Source of the DNA: Chitinophaga costaii | GTDB lineage: Bacteria; Bacteroidota; Bacteroidia; Chitinophagales; Chitinophagaceae | DNA length: 64,000 bases | Direction of reading: 5' to 3' | NCBI RefSeq assembly: GCF_900094705.1 | Contig: NZ_FMAR01000004.1 | Location: 248,001 to 312,000 of the forward strand | Shown: one piece after another, positions 27,202 through 36,075 of the stretch | How the letters are laid out: each line of letters opens with the position of its first letter | How positions within the stretch are numbered: position 1 is the first letter of the stretch | Made by a program: the position numbers and the translations under genes | The notes under the pieces: generated by a model | Told to the model about the DNA's origin: nothing | Database searches by the model: none | What the model saw: the letters and a program-made list of their open reading frames with translations, nothing else

Positions 27202-27429
27202 ACAATCACTGTTTTCAAGTACAATGCCACCGTTGATATTCAGCTTAAAATATACATATTATTTACGCAATAATAGCACTGAACTTACAGGGTTTGAAAA
27301 ACCAATGCCATAGATAAAATTTTAGACGTAAAAAGTACGCTTATTATAAAAAATGTTGTTCTTTTGCGAGACCGCCCGGGGGCATTGGCTCAGGGCTATC
27401 TTTTAAACCTTATCCAACATTCCACTATT

Positions 27430-28473
27430 ATGGCAGCCGATTTACTGCAAAACGTGCATACCCGCTACAACCTGCTCACTGCTGAATGGGTATTGGTTTC
27501 TCCTCATCGCAATAAACGTCCCTGGCAGGGTAAGGTAGAAGCCGCCGCCGGCTTGCAACGCCCGGCTTATATGGCAGACTGCTACCTATGCCCAGGCAAT
27601 CACCGCGCGGAAGGGGTGGAGAACCCGGTGTATACGGAGCCCTATGCGTTTACCAATGATTTTGCCGCCCTTATTCCCGGTACGCCGGAGGGCCGGTTTG
27701 AAGAAGATGGGTTGCTGATTGCCCACAGCCAGCAAGGGCAGTGCCGGGTGATTTGTTTTTCTCCCCGCCACGATCTCACGTTGCCGCAAATGGAATTAGC
27801 AGCTATCGAAAAGGTGGTGCAGCTGTGGAAGGAAGAATATGTAAACCTCGCCGCCAACCCTTCTATTCGTTATATCCAGATTTTCGAGAATAAAGGCGAG
27901 ATCATGGGTTGCAGCAATCCACACCCACATGGCCAGATCTGGGCCCAAAGCGAGGTGCCTACGGAGCTGGTAAAAGAAACCCGGCAGCAACAGGCCTATT
28001 ATGAAAAAAATCATCGTAGTCTGCTGGCCGATTACCTGGCGCTGGAGGAGAAAAAAAAGGAGCGGATCGTTTGTGAGAACGAACATTTTGTGGCGCTGGT
28101 ACCTTTCTGGGCGGTATGGCCATATGAAACAATGATCATCAGCCGCCGTCAGGTGGCAGACATCCGGGAGTTTACGCCCGCGGAGCAGGCAGCCCTGGCC
28201 AGCATCCTGAAACGGCTTACTACGCGGTACGATAACCTGTTCCAGACCTCTTTTCCTTATTCTGCCGGTATGCACCAGGCACCGGTAAATGATGGGGCCT
28301 ACCCCGGATGGCACTGGCATATGCATTTTTATCCACCCCTGCTGCGTTCTGCCACGGTGAAGAAGTTTATGGTAGGTTATGAAATGCTGGCCAGCCCCCA
28401 GCGCGATATTACCCCGGAAATGGCTGCCGCCCAGTTGCAGGTGATGCGTGAGGTTCATTTCCTGGAAAAATAA
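27430..28473 (+). CDS. galT: UDP-glucose--hexose-1-phosphate uridylyltransferase
   Basis: 347-residue Leloir-pathway enzyme that moves UMP from UDP-glucose to galactose-1-phosphate. The start at 27430 gives the family-typical N-terminus; 22 upstream codons are open but not conserved-looking. Motifs: zinc site CYLCPGN, active-site HPH triad (residues 165-167) in SNPHPHGQIW with the nucleophilic His167, and C-terminal WHWHMHFYPPLLR. It precedes the transaldolase and transketolase genes on the same strand but with a 292-bp gap, so it is likely a separate unit. No galK or galE is in the window. Confidence 0.95.
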   Translation: MAADLLQNVHTRYNLLTAEWVLVSPHRNKRPWQGKVEAAAGLQRPAYMADCYLCPGNHRAEGVENPVYTEPYAFTNDFAALIPGTPEGRFEEDGLLIAHSQQGQCRVICFSPRHDLTLPQMELAAIEKVVQLWKEEYVNLAANPSIRYIQIFENKGEIMGCSNPHPHGQIWAQSEVPTELVKETRQQQAYYEKNHRSLLADYLALEEKKKERIVCENEHFVALVPFWAVWPYETMIISRRQVADIREFTPAEQAALASILKRLTTRYDNLFQTSFPYSAGMHQAPVNDGAYPGWHWHMHFYPPLLRSATVKKFMVGYEMLASPQRDITPEMAAAQLQVMREVHFLEK

Positions 28474-28765
28474 TCTCCTAAACTGGCGTGCAAAACGGGG
28501 GCGCTGCCAATACGGCATGCCGCCTTAACAAAAAAAAATTAAAAACACAACGTTCGCCGGCCATGCTCCCTACTATCTTCCAGGATAGTATTCAGCGCCG
28601 CCAGGCGGGCGTTATAGCGCCGTGGGCGCGGCATGCGGTCCTGGGATATATAGGATCAAATGGTGGCTTTTTTATATTTCTTCTACTTAATCCTTTCGTT
28701 TTCCATGATAAATGCCTTTCTTTGATGTTGGATTTTACAAAAGGACAAATAATAAAACATCAGAC

Positions 28766-29419
28766 ATGAAATTCTTTATTGACACCGCCAACCTGGCGCA
28801 CATTAAGGAAGCCCAGGACCTGGGTATTCTCGACGGGGTAACTACCAATCCTTCCCTGATGGCTAAAGAAGGCATCAAGGGAACGGAAAACATCATTAAC
28901 CATTATAAAACAATCTGCGAAATCGTGCCCAACGGCGATATCAGCGCTGAGGTACTTTCTACCGACTTCGCCAGTATCGTGGAAGAAGGCAAGAAACTCG
29001 CGGCCATTCATAAGAACATCATCGTGAAGGTGCCTATGATCAAGGATGGTATTAAAGCCATTAAATGGTTCACCGACAACGGTATCAAAACCAACTGTAC
29101 GCTGGTATTCTCTGCCGGTCAGGCTATCCTGGCGGCAAAAGCTGGCGCTACTTACGTTTCTCCTTTCATTGGCCGTATAGACGACAGTGGTTGGGAAGGC
29201 ACTCAGTTGATTGGCCAGATTGCCAATATCTACAGCCTGCAAGGTTTCACTACCGAAATCCTGGCGGCTTCTATCCGTAACGCCAACCACATTATCCAAT
29301 GTGCAGAACTGGGCGCAGACGTTTGTACCTGCCCCCTGGACGCTATCCTGGCGCTGCTGAAGCACCCGCTTACCGACATTGGTCTGGCTAAATTCCTGGA
29401 AGACGCAAAAAAAATGTAG
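28766..29419 (+). CDS. tal: Transaldolase / fructose-6-phosphate aldolase family
   Basis: 217-residue small transaldolase (TalC/FSA type). The start at 28766 is the ATG of MKFFIDTANL, the invariant N-terminus of the family; upstream codons are ignored. GVTTNPSLMAKEG, the Schiff-base Lys in IIVKVPM, and TYVSPFIGRIDD are present. It exchanges dihydroxyacetone units between sugar phosphates in the non-oxidative pentose phosphate pathway. The transketolase genes follow directly, supporting transaldolase rather than aldolase activity. Confidence 0.93.
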   Translation: MKFFIDTANLAHIKEAQDLGILDGVTTNPSLMAKEGIKGTENIINHYKTICEIVPNGDISAEVLSTDFASIVEEGKKLAAIHKNIIVKVPMIKDGIKAIKWFTDNGIKTNCTLVFSAGQAILAAKAGATYVSPFIGRIDDSGWEGTQLIGQIANIYSLQGFTTEILAASIRNANHIIQCAELGADVCTCPLDAILALLKHPLTDIGLAKFLEDAKKM

Positions 29420-29433
29420 TATACTTTTTACGC

Positions 29434-29467
29434 CGGCAGGGTACTCTCTCCCGAGAGTGTCCTGCCG
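29434..29467 (+). terminator. Hairpin downstream of transaldolase
   Basis: Long imperfect stem CGGCAGG-gt-ACTCTC / GAGAGT-gt-CCTGCCG with a 4-nt loop, right after the transaldolase stop. It lacks a strong T-run, so it may be a partial terminator or an mRNA-stabilising element between tal and the transketolase genes. Confidence 0.5.
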
Positions 29468-29538
29468 CGTGATTTACACCACATCCTGATACCATCCACT
29501 TTCTCCGGCAATTCTGACCGGACAAAATTTTTACTGGC

Positions 29539-30378
29539 ATGAATGTTCAAGCATTAAGCAATATTGCTGCACAGGTGCGCCGCGACATCGTTCGCATGGT
29601 TCACCAGTCTCAATCGGGCCACCCCGGCGGTTCCCTGGGTTGCACCGACTATTTTGTAGCCCTTTACTTCCAGATCATGAAGCGTAATCCTACCTTCACG
29701 ATGGACGGTATTGGCGAAGACCTTTTTTTCCTGTCTAACGGCCACATTTCCCCGGTATGGTATTCCGTGCTGGCCCGCGCCGGTTATTTCCCAGTAAGCG
29801 AACTGGCTACGTTCCGTAAGCTGAACAGCCGCCTGCAAGGCCATCCTACCACCCATGAACACCTGCCAGGTGTACGCATAGCCTCCGGCTCCCTGGGTCA
29901 AGGCTTGTCTGTAGCCATCGGCGCTGCTCATGCTAAAAAGCTTAATAAAGATCCTCAACTGGTATTCTCCCTCCATGGTGATGGCGAATTGCAGGAAGGA
30001 CAGATATGGGAAGCAGCTATGTTTGCTGCCCACAATAAAGTAGATAACCTGATCTCCACTGTAGATTACAACGGTCAGCAGATTGATGGGCCTACCGAAA
30101 AAGTGCTGTCGCTCGGCAACCTGCATGCAAAGTGGGAAGCTTTTGGCTGGGATGTGATGGAGATAAATGGCAACGATATGCAAGCTGTTGTAAACGGCTT
30201 GGAAGAAGCCAAATCTCGCACCGGCAAAGGTAAACCGGTAATGATCCTGATGCACACGAACATGGGCCACGGTGTGGACTTCATGATGGGCACCCACAAG
30301 TGGCACGGTGCTGCACCTAACGACGAGCAACTAGCCGCCGCACTCGCGCAGCTAATATCGACGGAAAAGGATTATTAA
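29539..30378 (+). CDS. Transketolase, N-terminal subunit
   Basis: 279-residue thiamine-diphosphate-binding half of a split transketolase. HQSQSGHPGGSLGCTDY, GSLGQGLSVAIGAA and the ThDP/Mg2+ motif HGDGELQEGQIWEA with its downstream Asn-type contact are all present; the chain stops where the N-terminal domain ends. Together with the next gene it rebuilds the full enzyme that transfers two-carbon units in the pentose phosphate pathway. The gap to the second subunit is 78 bp. Confidence 0.95.
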   Translation: MNVQALSNIAAQVRRDIVRMVHQSQSGHPGGSLGCTDYFVALYFQIMKRNPTFTMDGIGEDLFFLSNGHISPVWYSVLARAGYFPVSELATFRKLNSRLQGHPTTHEHLPGVRIASGSLGQGLSVAIGAAHAKKLNKDPQLVFSLHGDGELQEGQIWEAAMFAAHNKVDNLISTVDYNGQQIDGPTEKVLSLGNLHAKWEAFGWDVMEINGNDMQAVVNGLEEAKSRTGKGKPVMILMHTNMGHGVDFMMGTHKWHGAAPNDEQLAAALAQLISTEKDY

Positions 30379-30456
30379 GATATTACCCGGATTGAATCTT
30401 CGCTATTATCAGCCTTGTGCATCGTACCTGGTACGCTGTACAGTAAACAGACAAGC

Positions 30457-31416
30457 ATGAAAAAATATACTTTCACCGAAAAGAAAGATACCCGTTCCGG
30501 CTTTGGCGCCGGACTGCTGGAAGCGGGCCAGCGCAATGATAAGGTAGTGGCGCTGTGCGCTGACCTGATCGGCTCCCTGAAAATGGAAGCTTTTATTAAG
30601 GCATTCCCGGAACGTTTTACCCAGGTAGGTATTGCGGAAGCTAATATGATTGGCATGGCCGCCGGTATGACCATAGGCGGTTATATTCCTTTTACCGGCA
30701 CTTTTGCCAACTTCTCTACGGGCCGTGTGTACGACCAGATCCGCCAATCGGTAGCTTATTCTAACAAGAATGTGAAGATCTGCGCATCCCACGCAGGTCT
30801 TACGCTGGGAGAAGACGGTGCCACCCACCAGATCCTGGAAGATATTGGCCTGATGAAAATGCTGCCCGGTATGACCGTGATCAACCCTTGTGATTACAAC
30901 CAGACCAAAGCAGCCACCATTGCCATCGCCGATTATGAAGGCCCGGTATACCTGCGGTTTGGACGCCCGGTAGTGCCTATCTTTACGGCTGCCGATCAAA
31001 AATTTGAGATTGGCAAAGCCTGGATTGTAAACGAAGGCAAAGACGTAACCATCGTAGCTACCGGCCACCTGGTTTGGGAAGCGATCAAAGCCGGCGAAAT
31101 ATTGGCTGAAATGGGAATAGATGCGGAAATCATCAACATCCACACTATAAAACCACTGGACGAAGCAGCTATCTTAAAATCTGTTGCCAAAACACGCTGT
31201 GTGGTGAGTGCAGAAGAGCACAACCGCCTGGGTGGCCTGGGTGATAGCATTGCACAGGTATTGGTGAAACACGATCCCATTCCGATGGAATATGTGGCCG
31301 TAAATGATAGCTTTGGAGAAAGCGGCACACCTGATCAACTCATGAAAAAATATGGCCTGGATGATGCCCACATCGTAGCCGCCGTGCAAAAAGTACTACA
31401 GCGCAAAGGCAAATAA
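30457..31416 (+). CDS. Transketolase, C-terminal subunit
   Basis: 319 residues. The start at 30457 (MKKYTFTEKKDTRSGFG) is preferred over an ATG-less upstream extension of 14 codons. It carries the pyrimidine-binding domain with the catalytic Glu region (VGIAEANMIGMAAGM) and the C-terminal transketolase domain (VVSAEEHNRLGGLGD). It forms the second half of the split enzyme. An intrinsic terminator follows, closing the tal-tkt unit. Confidence 0.95.
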   Translation: MKKYTFTEKKDTRSGFGAGLLEAGQRNDKVVALCADLIGSLKMEAFIKAFPERFTQVGIAEANMIGMAAGMTIGGYIPFTGTFANFSTGRVYDQIRQSVAYSNKNVKICASHAGLTLGEDGATHQILEDIGLMKMLPGMTVINPCDYNQTKAATIAIADYEGPVYLRFGRPVVPIFTAADQKFEIGKAWIVNEGKDVTIVATGHLVWEAIKAGEILAEMGIDAEIINIHTIKPLDEAAILKSVAKTRCVVSAEEHNRLGGLGDSIAQVLVKHDPIPMEYVAVNDSFGESGTPDQLMKKYGLDDAHIVAAVQKVLQRKGK

Positions 31417-31425
31417 ATTACTTGT

Positions 31426-31456
31426 AACAATGGGCCGCAAAGGCCCATTGTTGTTT
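31426..31456 (+). terminator. Intrinsic terminator
   Basis: Perfect 11-bp stem AACAATGGGCC / GGCCCATTGTT, 5-nt loop, then GTTTT, directly after the second transketolase gene. Confidence 0.8.
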
Positions 31457-31476
31457 TACTAACTAACTGAAATAGG

Positions 31477-32154
31477 ATGCTGTCATTAGACTTTACCCCC
31501 GAAGCATTTTTGTTTGATATGAACGGTACCATGATAGACGATATGGGCTTTCACCTGATCGCCTGGGCCAATGTACTGAACAACGAACTAAAAGCAAATC
31601 TTACCAACGAACAGGTGAAGCTGCAGATGTATGGTAAGAACGAAGAATTGCTGGGCCGCGTATTTGGTAAAGGTCATTTTACCCAGGCGCAGATGGATGC
31701 CATTGCCATGGATAAAGAAAAGGCTTATCAGCAAGCATATAAGCCGCATCTTAAACTCATAGAGGGCCTGGCCCCCATGCTGGACGCGGCAAAGGCTAAA
31801 GGTATAAAAATGGCCATTGGTACAGCGGCCATTCCATTTAATATCGATTTCGTGGTAGACAATTTGAAATTGCGCAGTTACTTCCCGGTGATCGTAAATG
31901 CTCTGGATGTGGTGCATAGCAAACCTCACCCGGATGTGTTCCTGCAATGCGCGCAGCAATTGGGCGTAAATCCCGCACGCTGCATTGTATTTGAGGACGC
32001 GCCCAAAGGCATAGAGGCTGCGTTGAATGCAGGCATGAAGGCGATCGTGCTAACTACTTTGCACGAGCCGCAGGACTTTGCCCAATATTCCAATGTGCTG
32101 GCCGCTATAAAAGACTATACCGATCCCGCCATTCAGGAGCTGCTGCAACGCTAA
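31477..32154 (+). CDS. HAD-superfamily hydrolase (beta-phosphoglucomutase/phosphatase-like)
   Basis: 225-residue HAD protein with a helical cap domain (subclass I). Motif I reads FDMNGTMID: the nucleophile Asp14 is present but the usual second Asp (acid/base) is Asn16. Motif II is in IGTAA, the Lys and motif III are in HSKPHPDVFLQCA and VFEDAPKGIEAA. Family members dephosphorylate small sugar phosphates or act as phosphomutases; the Asn points away from mutase chemistry. It lies 60 bp downstream of the transketolase terminator and may clean up sugar phosphates from that pathway. Confidence 0.88.
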   Translation: MLSLDFTPEAFLFDMNGTMIDDMGFHLIAWANVLNNELKANLTNEQVKLQMYGKNEELLGRVFGKGHFTQAQMDAIAMDKEKAYQQAYKPHLKLIEGLAPMLDAAKAKGIKMAIGTAAIPFNIDFVVDNLKLRSYFPVIVNALDVVHSKPHPDVFLQCAQQLGVNPARCIVFEDAPKGIEAALNAGMKAIVLTTLHEPQDFAQYSNVLAAIKDYTDPAIQELLQR

Positions 32155-32225
32155 CGCGGTTATTCTTAAATTAATAGTGCCGGATGTAACAGGGATGTCG
32201 TATTTTAATCATACAAATCCATGTT

Positions 32226-33170
32226 ATGAAACTTACTTTGTGGACCTGCTGTTTATTAATCCTCTGCCATCACCTTTTTGGGCAGGACCGAAATAGGATA
32301 GAAAGTACCGTGCAGGTACTGGACATTGCCAGCGGCAGCATTGCTACACTTTATAAAGGCAGTCGCCATATGGAAGCACCCAATTGGGCCCCCAGTGGGG
32401 TTTGTCTGGTGGTAAACAGCAATGGCAAGCTCTACACACTACGCTGGCCGGAAGGACAAAAAATGACACTTAAAAATGTAGTACTTTGCGAACTTTCCAC
32501 CGGCAAAGCCAGGGCGCTTAACAACGATCATGGATTTTCACCAGATGGGGACTGGCTGGCCATTTCTCATCATGGTACTGTGGGCGATACCGGATTTTTT
32601 GCATCCCAGATATCCATTATCCCTTCTTGTGGCGGCGCTTCACGGCAAGTAACCACAGGTAGCCCTTCTTACTGGCATGGCTGGTCGCCGGATGGTAAAA
32701 CACTGGCCTATTGCGCAGCACGCAATGGTAACTTCGATGTTTATACGATCCCAGTAACGGGTGGATCTGAAACCCGGCTCACCACCAACCCCGGCCTGGA
32801 TGATGGGCCCGAATATTCGCCCGACGGGCAGTACATTTACTACAATGCTTACCGCGACAGTACGATGGAAATATGGCGCATCCACCCCGATGGCAGCGGC
32901 CAGGAGCCGGTATTACAGGATCAATATGATAACTGGTTCGCCCACCTCTCCCCAGACGGGACACAGTTTGTAACCATTACCTACCTGGAACGCCAGCACG
33001 GAGATCATCCCTTCGGCAAACAAGTGAAACTGCGTTTGTATAATTTGCAAGACCACAGCATCCGCGACCTCACGGATGTATTTTTGGGCGGGCAGGGTAC
33101 TATCAATGTGCCTAGCTGGTCGCCAGACGGGAAGCGTATTGCGTTTGTGCAATACCGGGTGCTAGAGTAG
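32226..33170 (+). CDS. TolB-like beta-propeller protein
   Basis: 314-residue exported protein: signal peptide MKLTLWTCCLLILCHHLFGQ, then at least five PD40-type repeats recognisable as WSPDGKTLAY, YSPDGQYIYY, LSPDGTQFVT, WSPDGKRIAF and a diverged FSPDGDWLAI. This is the WD40-like propeller seen in TolB and in Bacteroidota transporter or peptidase accessory proteins. No catalytic domain is attached. It is probably periplasmic and may bind a partner or a peptide; the specific role is unknown. Confidence 0.85.
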   Translation: MKLTLWTCCLLILCHHLFGQDRNRIESTVQVLDIASGSIATLYKGSRHMEAPNWAPSGVCLVVNSNGKLYTLRWPEGQKMTLKNVVLCELSTGKARALNNDHGFSPDGDWLAISHHGTVGDTGFFASQISIIPSCGGASRQVTTGSPSYWHGWSPDGKTLAYCAARNGNFDVYTIPVTGGSETRLTTNPGLDDGPEYSPDGQYIYYNAYRDSTMEIWRIHPDGSGQEPVLQDQYDNWFAHLSPDGTQFVTITYLERQHGDHPFGKQVKLRLYNLQDHSIRDLTDVFLGGQGTINVPSWSPDGKRIAFVQYRVLE

Positions 33171-33313
33171 GGCAGGAAAAAAAAACTAGGATACAATATA
33201 GAAATATCGTTTTTATTGTTAATCTTTGTTTTACTGACGTTTTTTTCAGCATTTCATTTGCTATAGCCCTTCATGTTGGGTTTGTTTGTTTTGTTTATAC
33301 CTAAATTACACAC

Positions 33314-33376
33314 ATGAGTAAATTTACCCTGGTAATGTTGTTGTTTGTCCTGACACCCGGGTGGGCACAGGTTTAA
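33314..33376 (+). other. Orphan signal-peptide frame (20 codons)
   Basis: ATG at 33314 followed by MSKFTLVMLLFVLTPGWAQV and a stop at 33374-33376. It has the basic start, hydrophobic core and Ala-Gln cleavage site of a Bacteroidota signal peptide but no mature protein. It is either the stub of a deleted or frameshifted secreted protein, or a leader in front of the fibre-like gene 80 bp downstream. Confidence 0.35.
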
Positions 33377-33456
33377 GCCCAAGAACATTTAATATGGAAA
33401 GTATCTCTTTAAGATAAAAATATCATCCCTCATTTTATACCAATCCCTTATATGTT

Positions 33457-34704
33457 ATGAACCGCTTTTTAACTTATGTATTATTGGGTTTTATTGGCTG
33501 TCTGATGACCGCCATTCAGGTATTCGGTCAAACTACTACGGCCGGTTCCTATTTTGTGAACAATCGCTATTACTATGTTGACAGGGGTATTTCCGGATCA
33601 ACAAGGGATGCAACGGGTATTGATTATATTTTGCTGCACGAGGCATATAATGGCACTCTGCTGGCAGAACATTATATTATGGGAAAAATTACCGGCATCA
33701 GAGGTGCTACTACTGGCTGGAATCGTAAAGTGACTATAGAAGTAAATACCGCTTCGGCCTATAATACCGACAGGGGCAGCGTAGTTAGTTACAATGAGCC
33801 GACCTTTTTAGCCTATGTAACCTATAACGCGAAAAAATACTTAGCCCTAGCCATCAATAACGGTTCAATTATTTCCTCTTTTTCTTTCACCGGTTATGCC
33901 TATAACGAAATGCTGACGCTGGTGTCTGGTGCTGACGTGACAAGTCCTTTACCCTTTTTGGCTGCCGACCCGGTTGCTTTCCAGGGAAATGTAGGCATTG
34001 GCACTTTGGGGCCAGCCGCAAAATTATATGTGAAGGCTAATAATACTGGCAGCGATATTAACGCTACCGCCAATTTGAGTGGGGATGTTATTGTAGAAGC
34101 GCCTACTGGCGGTCGTTTAGCTAATAAAGGAGCCTCACTGGAATTTGCGTTGCCTGCAAATACCGATGGTAGCAATCCCTATGGACAGGGGCGCATCCTT
34201 ACCGTAGCTGGTAATACGGCAAACGGGCAGGCAGTAGGCAAAATGATATTGGGTACCCGCCGCCAGTTTACTAAAACTGGTGATACCACCAGTTGGAGTT
34301 ATGGTGATGACCTGGTGATAGACGGTAGTGGCAATGTAGGTATCGGTACGCTTACGCCACAATCTTTGCTGTCCGTGAAGGGACTGATCACTGCACAAAA
34401 AGTAAAGGTAACGATGACCGGCTGGGCGGATTATGTATTTGAGAATGGCTATCAATTACCTTCCTTACAATGGCTCGAAGCCTATGTGAAAGCCCATCAT
34501 CACCTGCCGGACTTACCCGCTGGAGATACAGTAACAACCCAAGGACTTGATGTAGGAGAGATGAACAAACTACTATTAAAAAAGCTGGAAGAGCAGACTT
34601 TATATCTGATAGAACTGAATAAAAAAGTAGACGCCCTGCAACTGGAAAATAAACAATTGAAAACGGAAATGGGGGATATTAAAAAGCAAATCATTGAAAA
34701 TTAA
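33457..34704 (+). CDS. Fibre-like surface protein (tail-fibre-domain type)
   Basis: 415-residue exported protein with signal peptide (MNRFLTYVLLGFIGCLMTAI ... VFGQ). The middle contains two GNVGIGT-type repeats (about residues 176 and 288), a hallmark of phage-fibre-like Bacteroidota proteins. The C-terminus has the recurrent block MTGWADYVFENGYQLPSL, HLPDLPAG, LDVGEMNKLLLKKLEEQTLY and ends in a coiled coil, as in self-trimerising fibres with a chaperone-like end. It may form a surface appendage. Not part of a phage: no other phage genes are nearby. Confidence 0.8.
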   Translation: MNRFLTYVLLGFIGCLMTAIQVFGQTTTAGSYFVNNRYYYVDRGISGSTRDATGIDYILLHEAYNGTLLAEHYIMGKITGIRGATTGWNRKVTIEVNTASAYNTDRGSVVSYNEPTFLAYVTYNAKKYLALAINNGSIISSFSFTGYAYNEMLTLVSGADVTSPLPFLAADPVAFQGNVGIGTLGPAAKLYVKANNTGSDINATANLSGDVIVEAPTGGRLANKGASLEFALPANTDGSNPYGQGRILTVAGNTANGQAVGKMILGTRRQFTKTGDTTSWSYGDDLVIDGSGNVGIGTLTPQSLLSVKGLITAQKVKVTMTGWADYVFENGYQLPSLQWLEAYVKAHHHLPDLPAGDTVTTQGLDVGEMNKLLLKKLEEQTLYLIELNKKVDALQLENKQLKTEMGDIKKQIIEN

Positions 34705-34851
34705 TAAAGGGGAAACCTTGGTGTTGCGTAAAAAGCAGGCATGTTTATTTACACAAACCATATAAAATCCTGGCTTTCATGTTTCGTCATTGAAGTCCAT
34801 ATCCCGTTTCCATAAATTCACGTAATTTCATGCCCAATAAAAACCACCGCC

Positions 34852-35976
34852 ATGGGTATATTTGACAAACTGAGGAACGAGTTTATTGATATTATTGAGT
34901 GGGTAGACAATACCAGTGACACCCTGGTATGGAAATTTCCCCGCTACCAGAACGAGATCAAGATGAACGCCAAACTAACGGTGAGGGAATCGCAGTTGGC
35001 CGTCTTTATCAATGAGGGTAAAATTGCCGATATTTTCCAGCCCGGCATGTATACGCTCACCACCCAGAACCTGCCTATTCTCAGCACCCTAAAGGGTTGG
35101 GGGTATGGCTTCAACAGCCCTTTCAAGGCCGATGTGTTTTTTGTAAGCACCCGCCAGTTCACCAACCAGAAATGGGGTACTAAAAACCCAGTGATGCTGC
35201 GCGATGCAGAATTTGGCCCTGTGCGGTTGCGGGCCTTTGGCAGCTATGCCTTCCGCGTGAAAGACGCGGGTCAATTCCTGAAAGAAATTGCAGCCACCAA
35301 CCCGGAATTTACCGTAGAGGATATTAACGAACAACTCCGTAACCTGGCCGTGAGCCGTGGAATGGACGCCATTGCGGAAGCGAAAATTCCTGTGCTGGAT
35401 CTGGCCGCCAAGTACGACGAGGTATCGGCGTTGATCACCGAAAAAATTAAGCCTGAGTTTAATGAACTGGGCCTGGACCTCACTAAATTCCTGATCGAAA
35501 ATATTTCCCTGCCCGAAGAAGTAGAGGCCGCGCTGGACAAGCGCAGCAGCATGGGTATCATTGGCAACCTGGGCGCTTATGCACAGTTCCAGGCCGCCAA
35601 TGCTATGGGCGATGCCGCAAAGAATCCCAGTGGAGGCGGGCTGGCCGGTGCCGGTATTGGCGTAGGGCTTGGAGCGGCTATGGGTAGCCAGATGGGTAAC
35701 GTATTTCAGCAAAACCAATTTCCGGGCAATGCTACAGCCGGTAATGCCGGAGCAGGCGCTCCGCCGCCACCGCCCCCGGCTGCCCAGATATTCCTGGCCA
35801 TCAACGGCCAGCAGGAAGGGCCTTACGACCTGGCTACCCTGCAACAACTGGCAGTGGGTGGCCGGCTGAACGCGCAAACCCTGGTATGGAAAGCGGGTAT
35901 GGGTGCCTGGGCGGCCGCCAGTACGCTGCCGGAAGTAGCTGTTTTACTGGGTAGTGTACCCCCACCTTTGCCTTAA
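34852..35976 (+). CDS. SPFH-domain protein with C-terminal GYF_2 domain (YdjI-like)
   Basis: 374 residues. Residues 1-240 form an SPFH/virion-core-like domain (FIDIIEWVDNTSDTLVWKFP, LTVRESQLAVFINEGKIAD, GSYAFRVKDAGQFLKEI) as in Bacillus YdjI. A Gly/Ala-rich linker and a poly-Pro stretch lead to a GYF_2 module (about 317-367: INGQQEGPYDLATLQQL, WKAGMGAWAAAS). SPFH proteins scaffold membrane microdomains; GYF modules bind proline-rich peptides. The next gene encodes a zinc-ribbon membrane protein of the type found beside YdjI, so the two probably work together in membrane stress. Confidence 0.87.
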   Translation: MGIFDKLRNEFIDIIEWVDNTSDTLVWKFPRYQNEIKMNAKLTVRESQLAVFINEGKIADIFQPGMYTLTTQNLPILSTLKGWGYGFNSPFKADVFFVSTRQFTNQKWGTKNPVMLRDAEFGPVRLRAFGSYAFRVKDAGQFLKEIAATNPEFTVEDINEQLRNLAVSRGMDAIAEAKIPVLDLAAKYDEVSALITEKIKPEFNELGLDLTKFLIENISLPEEVEAALDKRSSMGIIGNLGAYAQFQAANAMGDAAKNPSGGGLAGAGIGVGLGAAMGSQMGNVFQQNQFPGNATAGNAGAGAPPPPPPAAQIFLAINGQQEGPYDLATLQQLAVGGRLNAQTLVWKAGMGAWAAASTLPEVAVLLGSVPPPLP

Positions 35977-35999
35977 TCATACAGCATAATCATATTTTC

Positions 36000-36037
36000 C
36001 CCGCGCGCAGACCGTAATGGCTGCGCGCGGGTTGTTC
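36000..36037 (+). terminator. Intrinsic terminator
   Basis: Perfect 11-bp GC-rich stem CCCGCGCGCAG / CTGCGCGCGGG with a 10-nt loop, followed by TTGTTCTT, between the SPFH gene and the zinc-ribbon gene. The pair may therefore be transcribed separately or by partial read-through. Confidence 0.7.
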
Positions 36038-36075
36038 TTGTCTGTATACTATTTCACTTATAGCTTTCTCCTCCA

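Noticed and set aside
33457..34704. Fibre-like protein as evidence of a prophage
   Set aside because: No integrase, capsid, terminase or lysis genes nearby; such fibre-domain proteins are common chromosomal genes in Chitinophagaceae.
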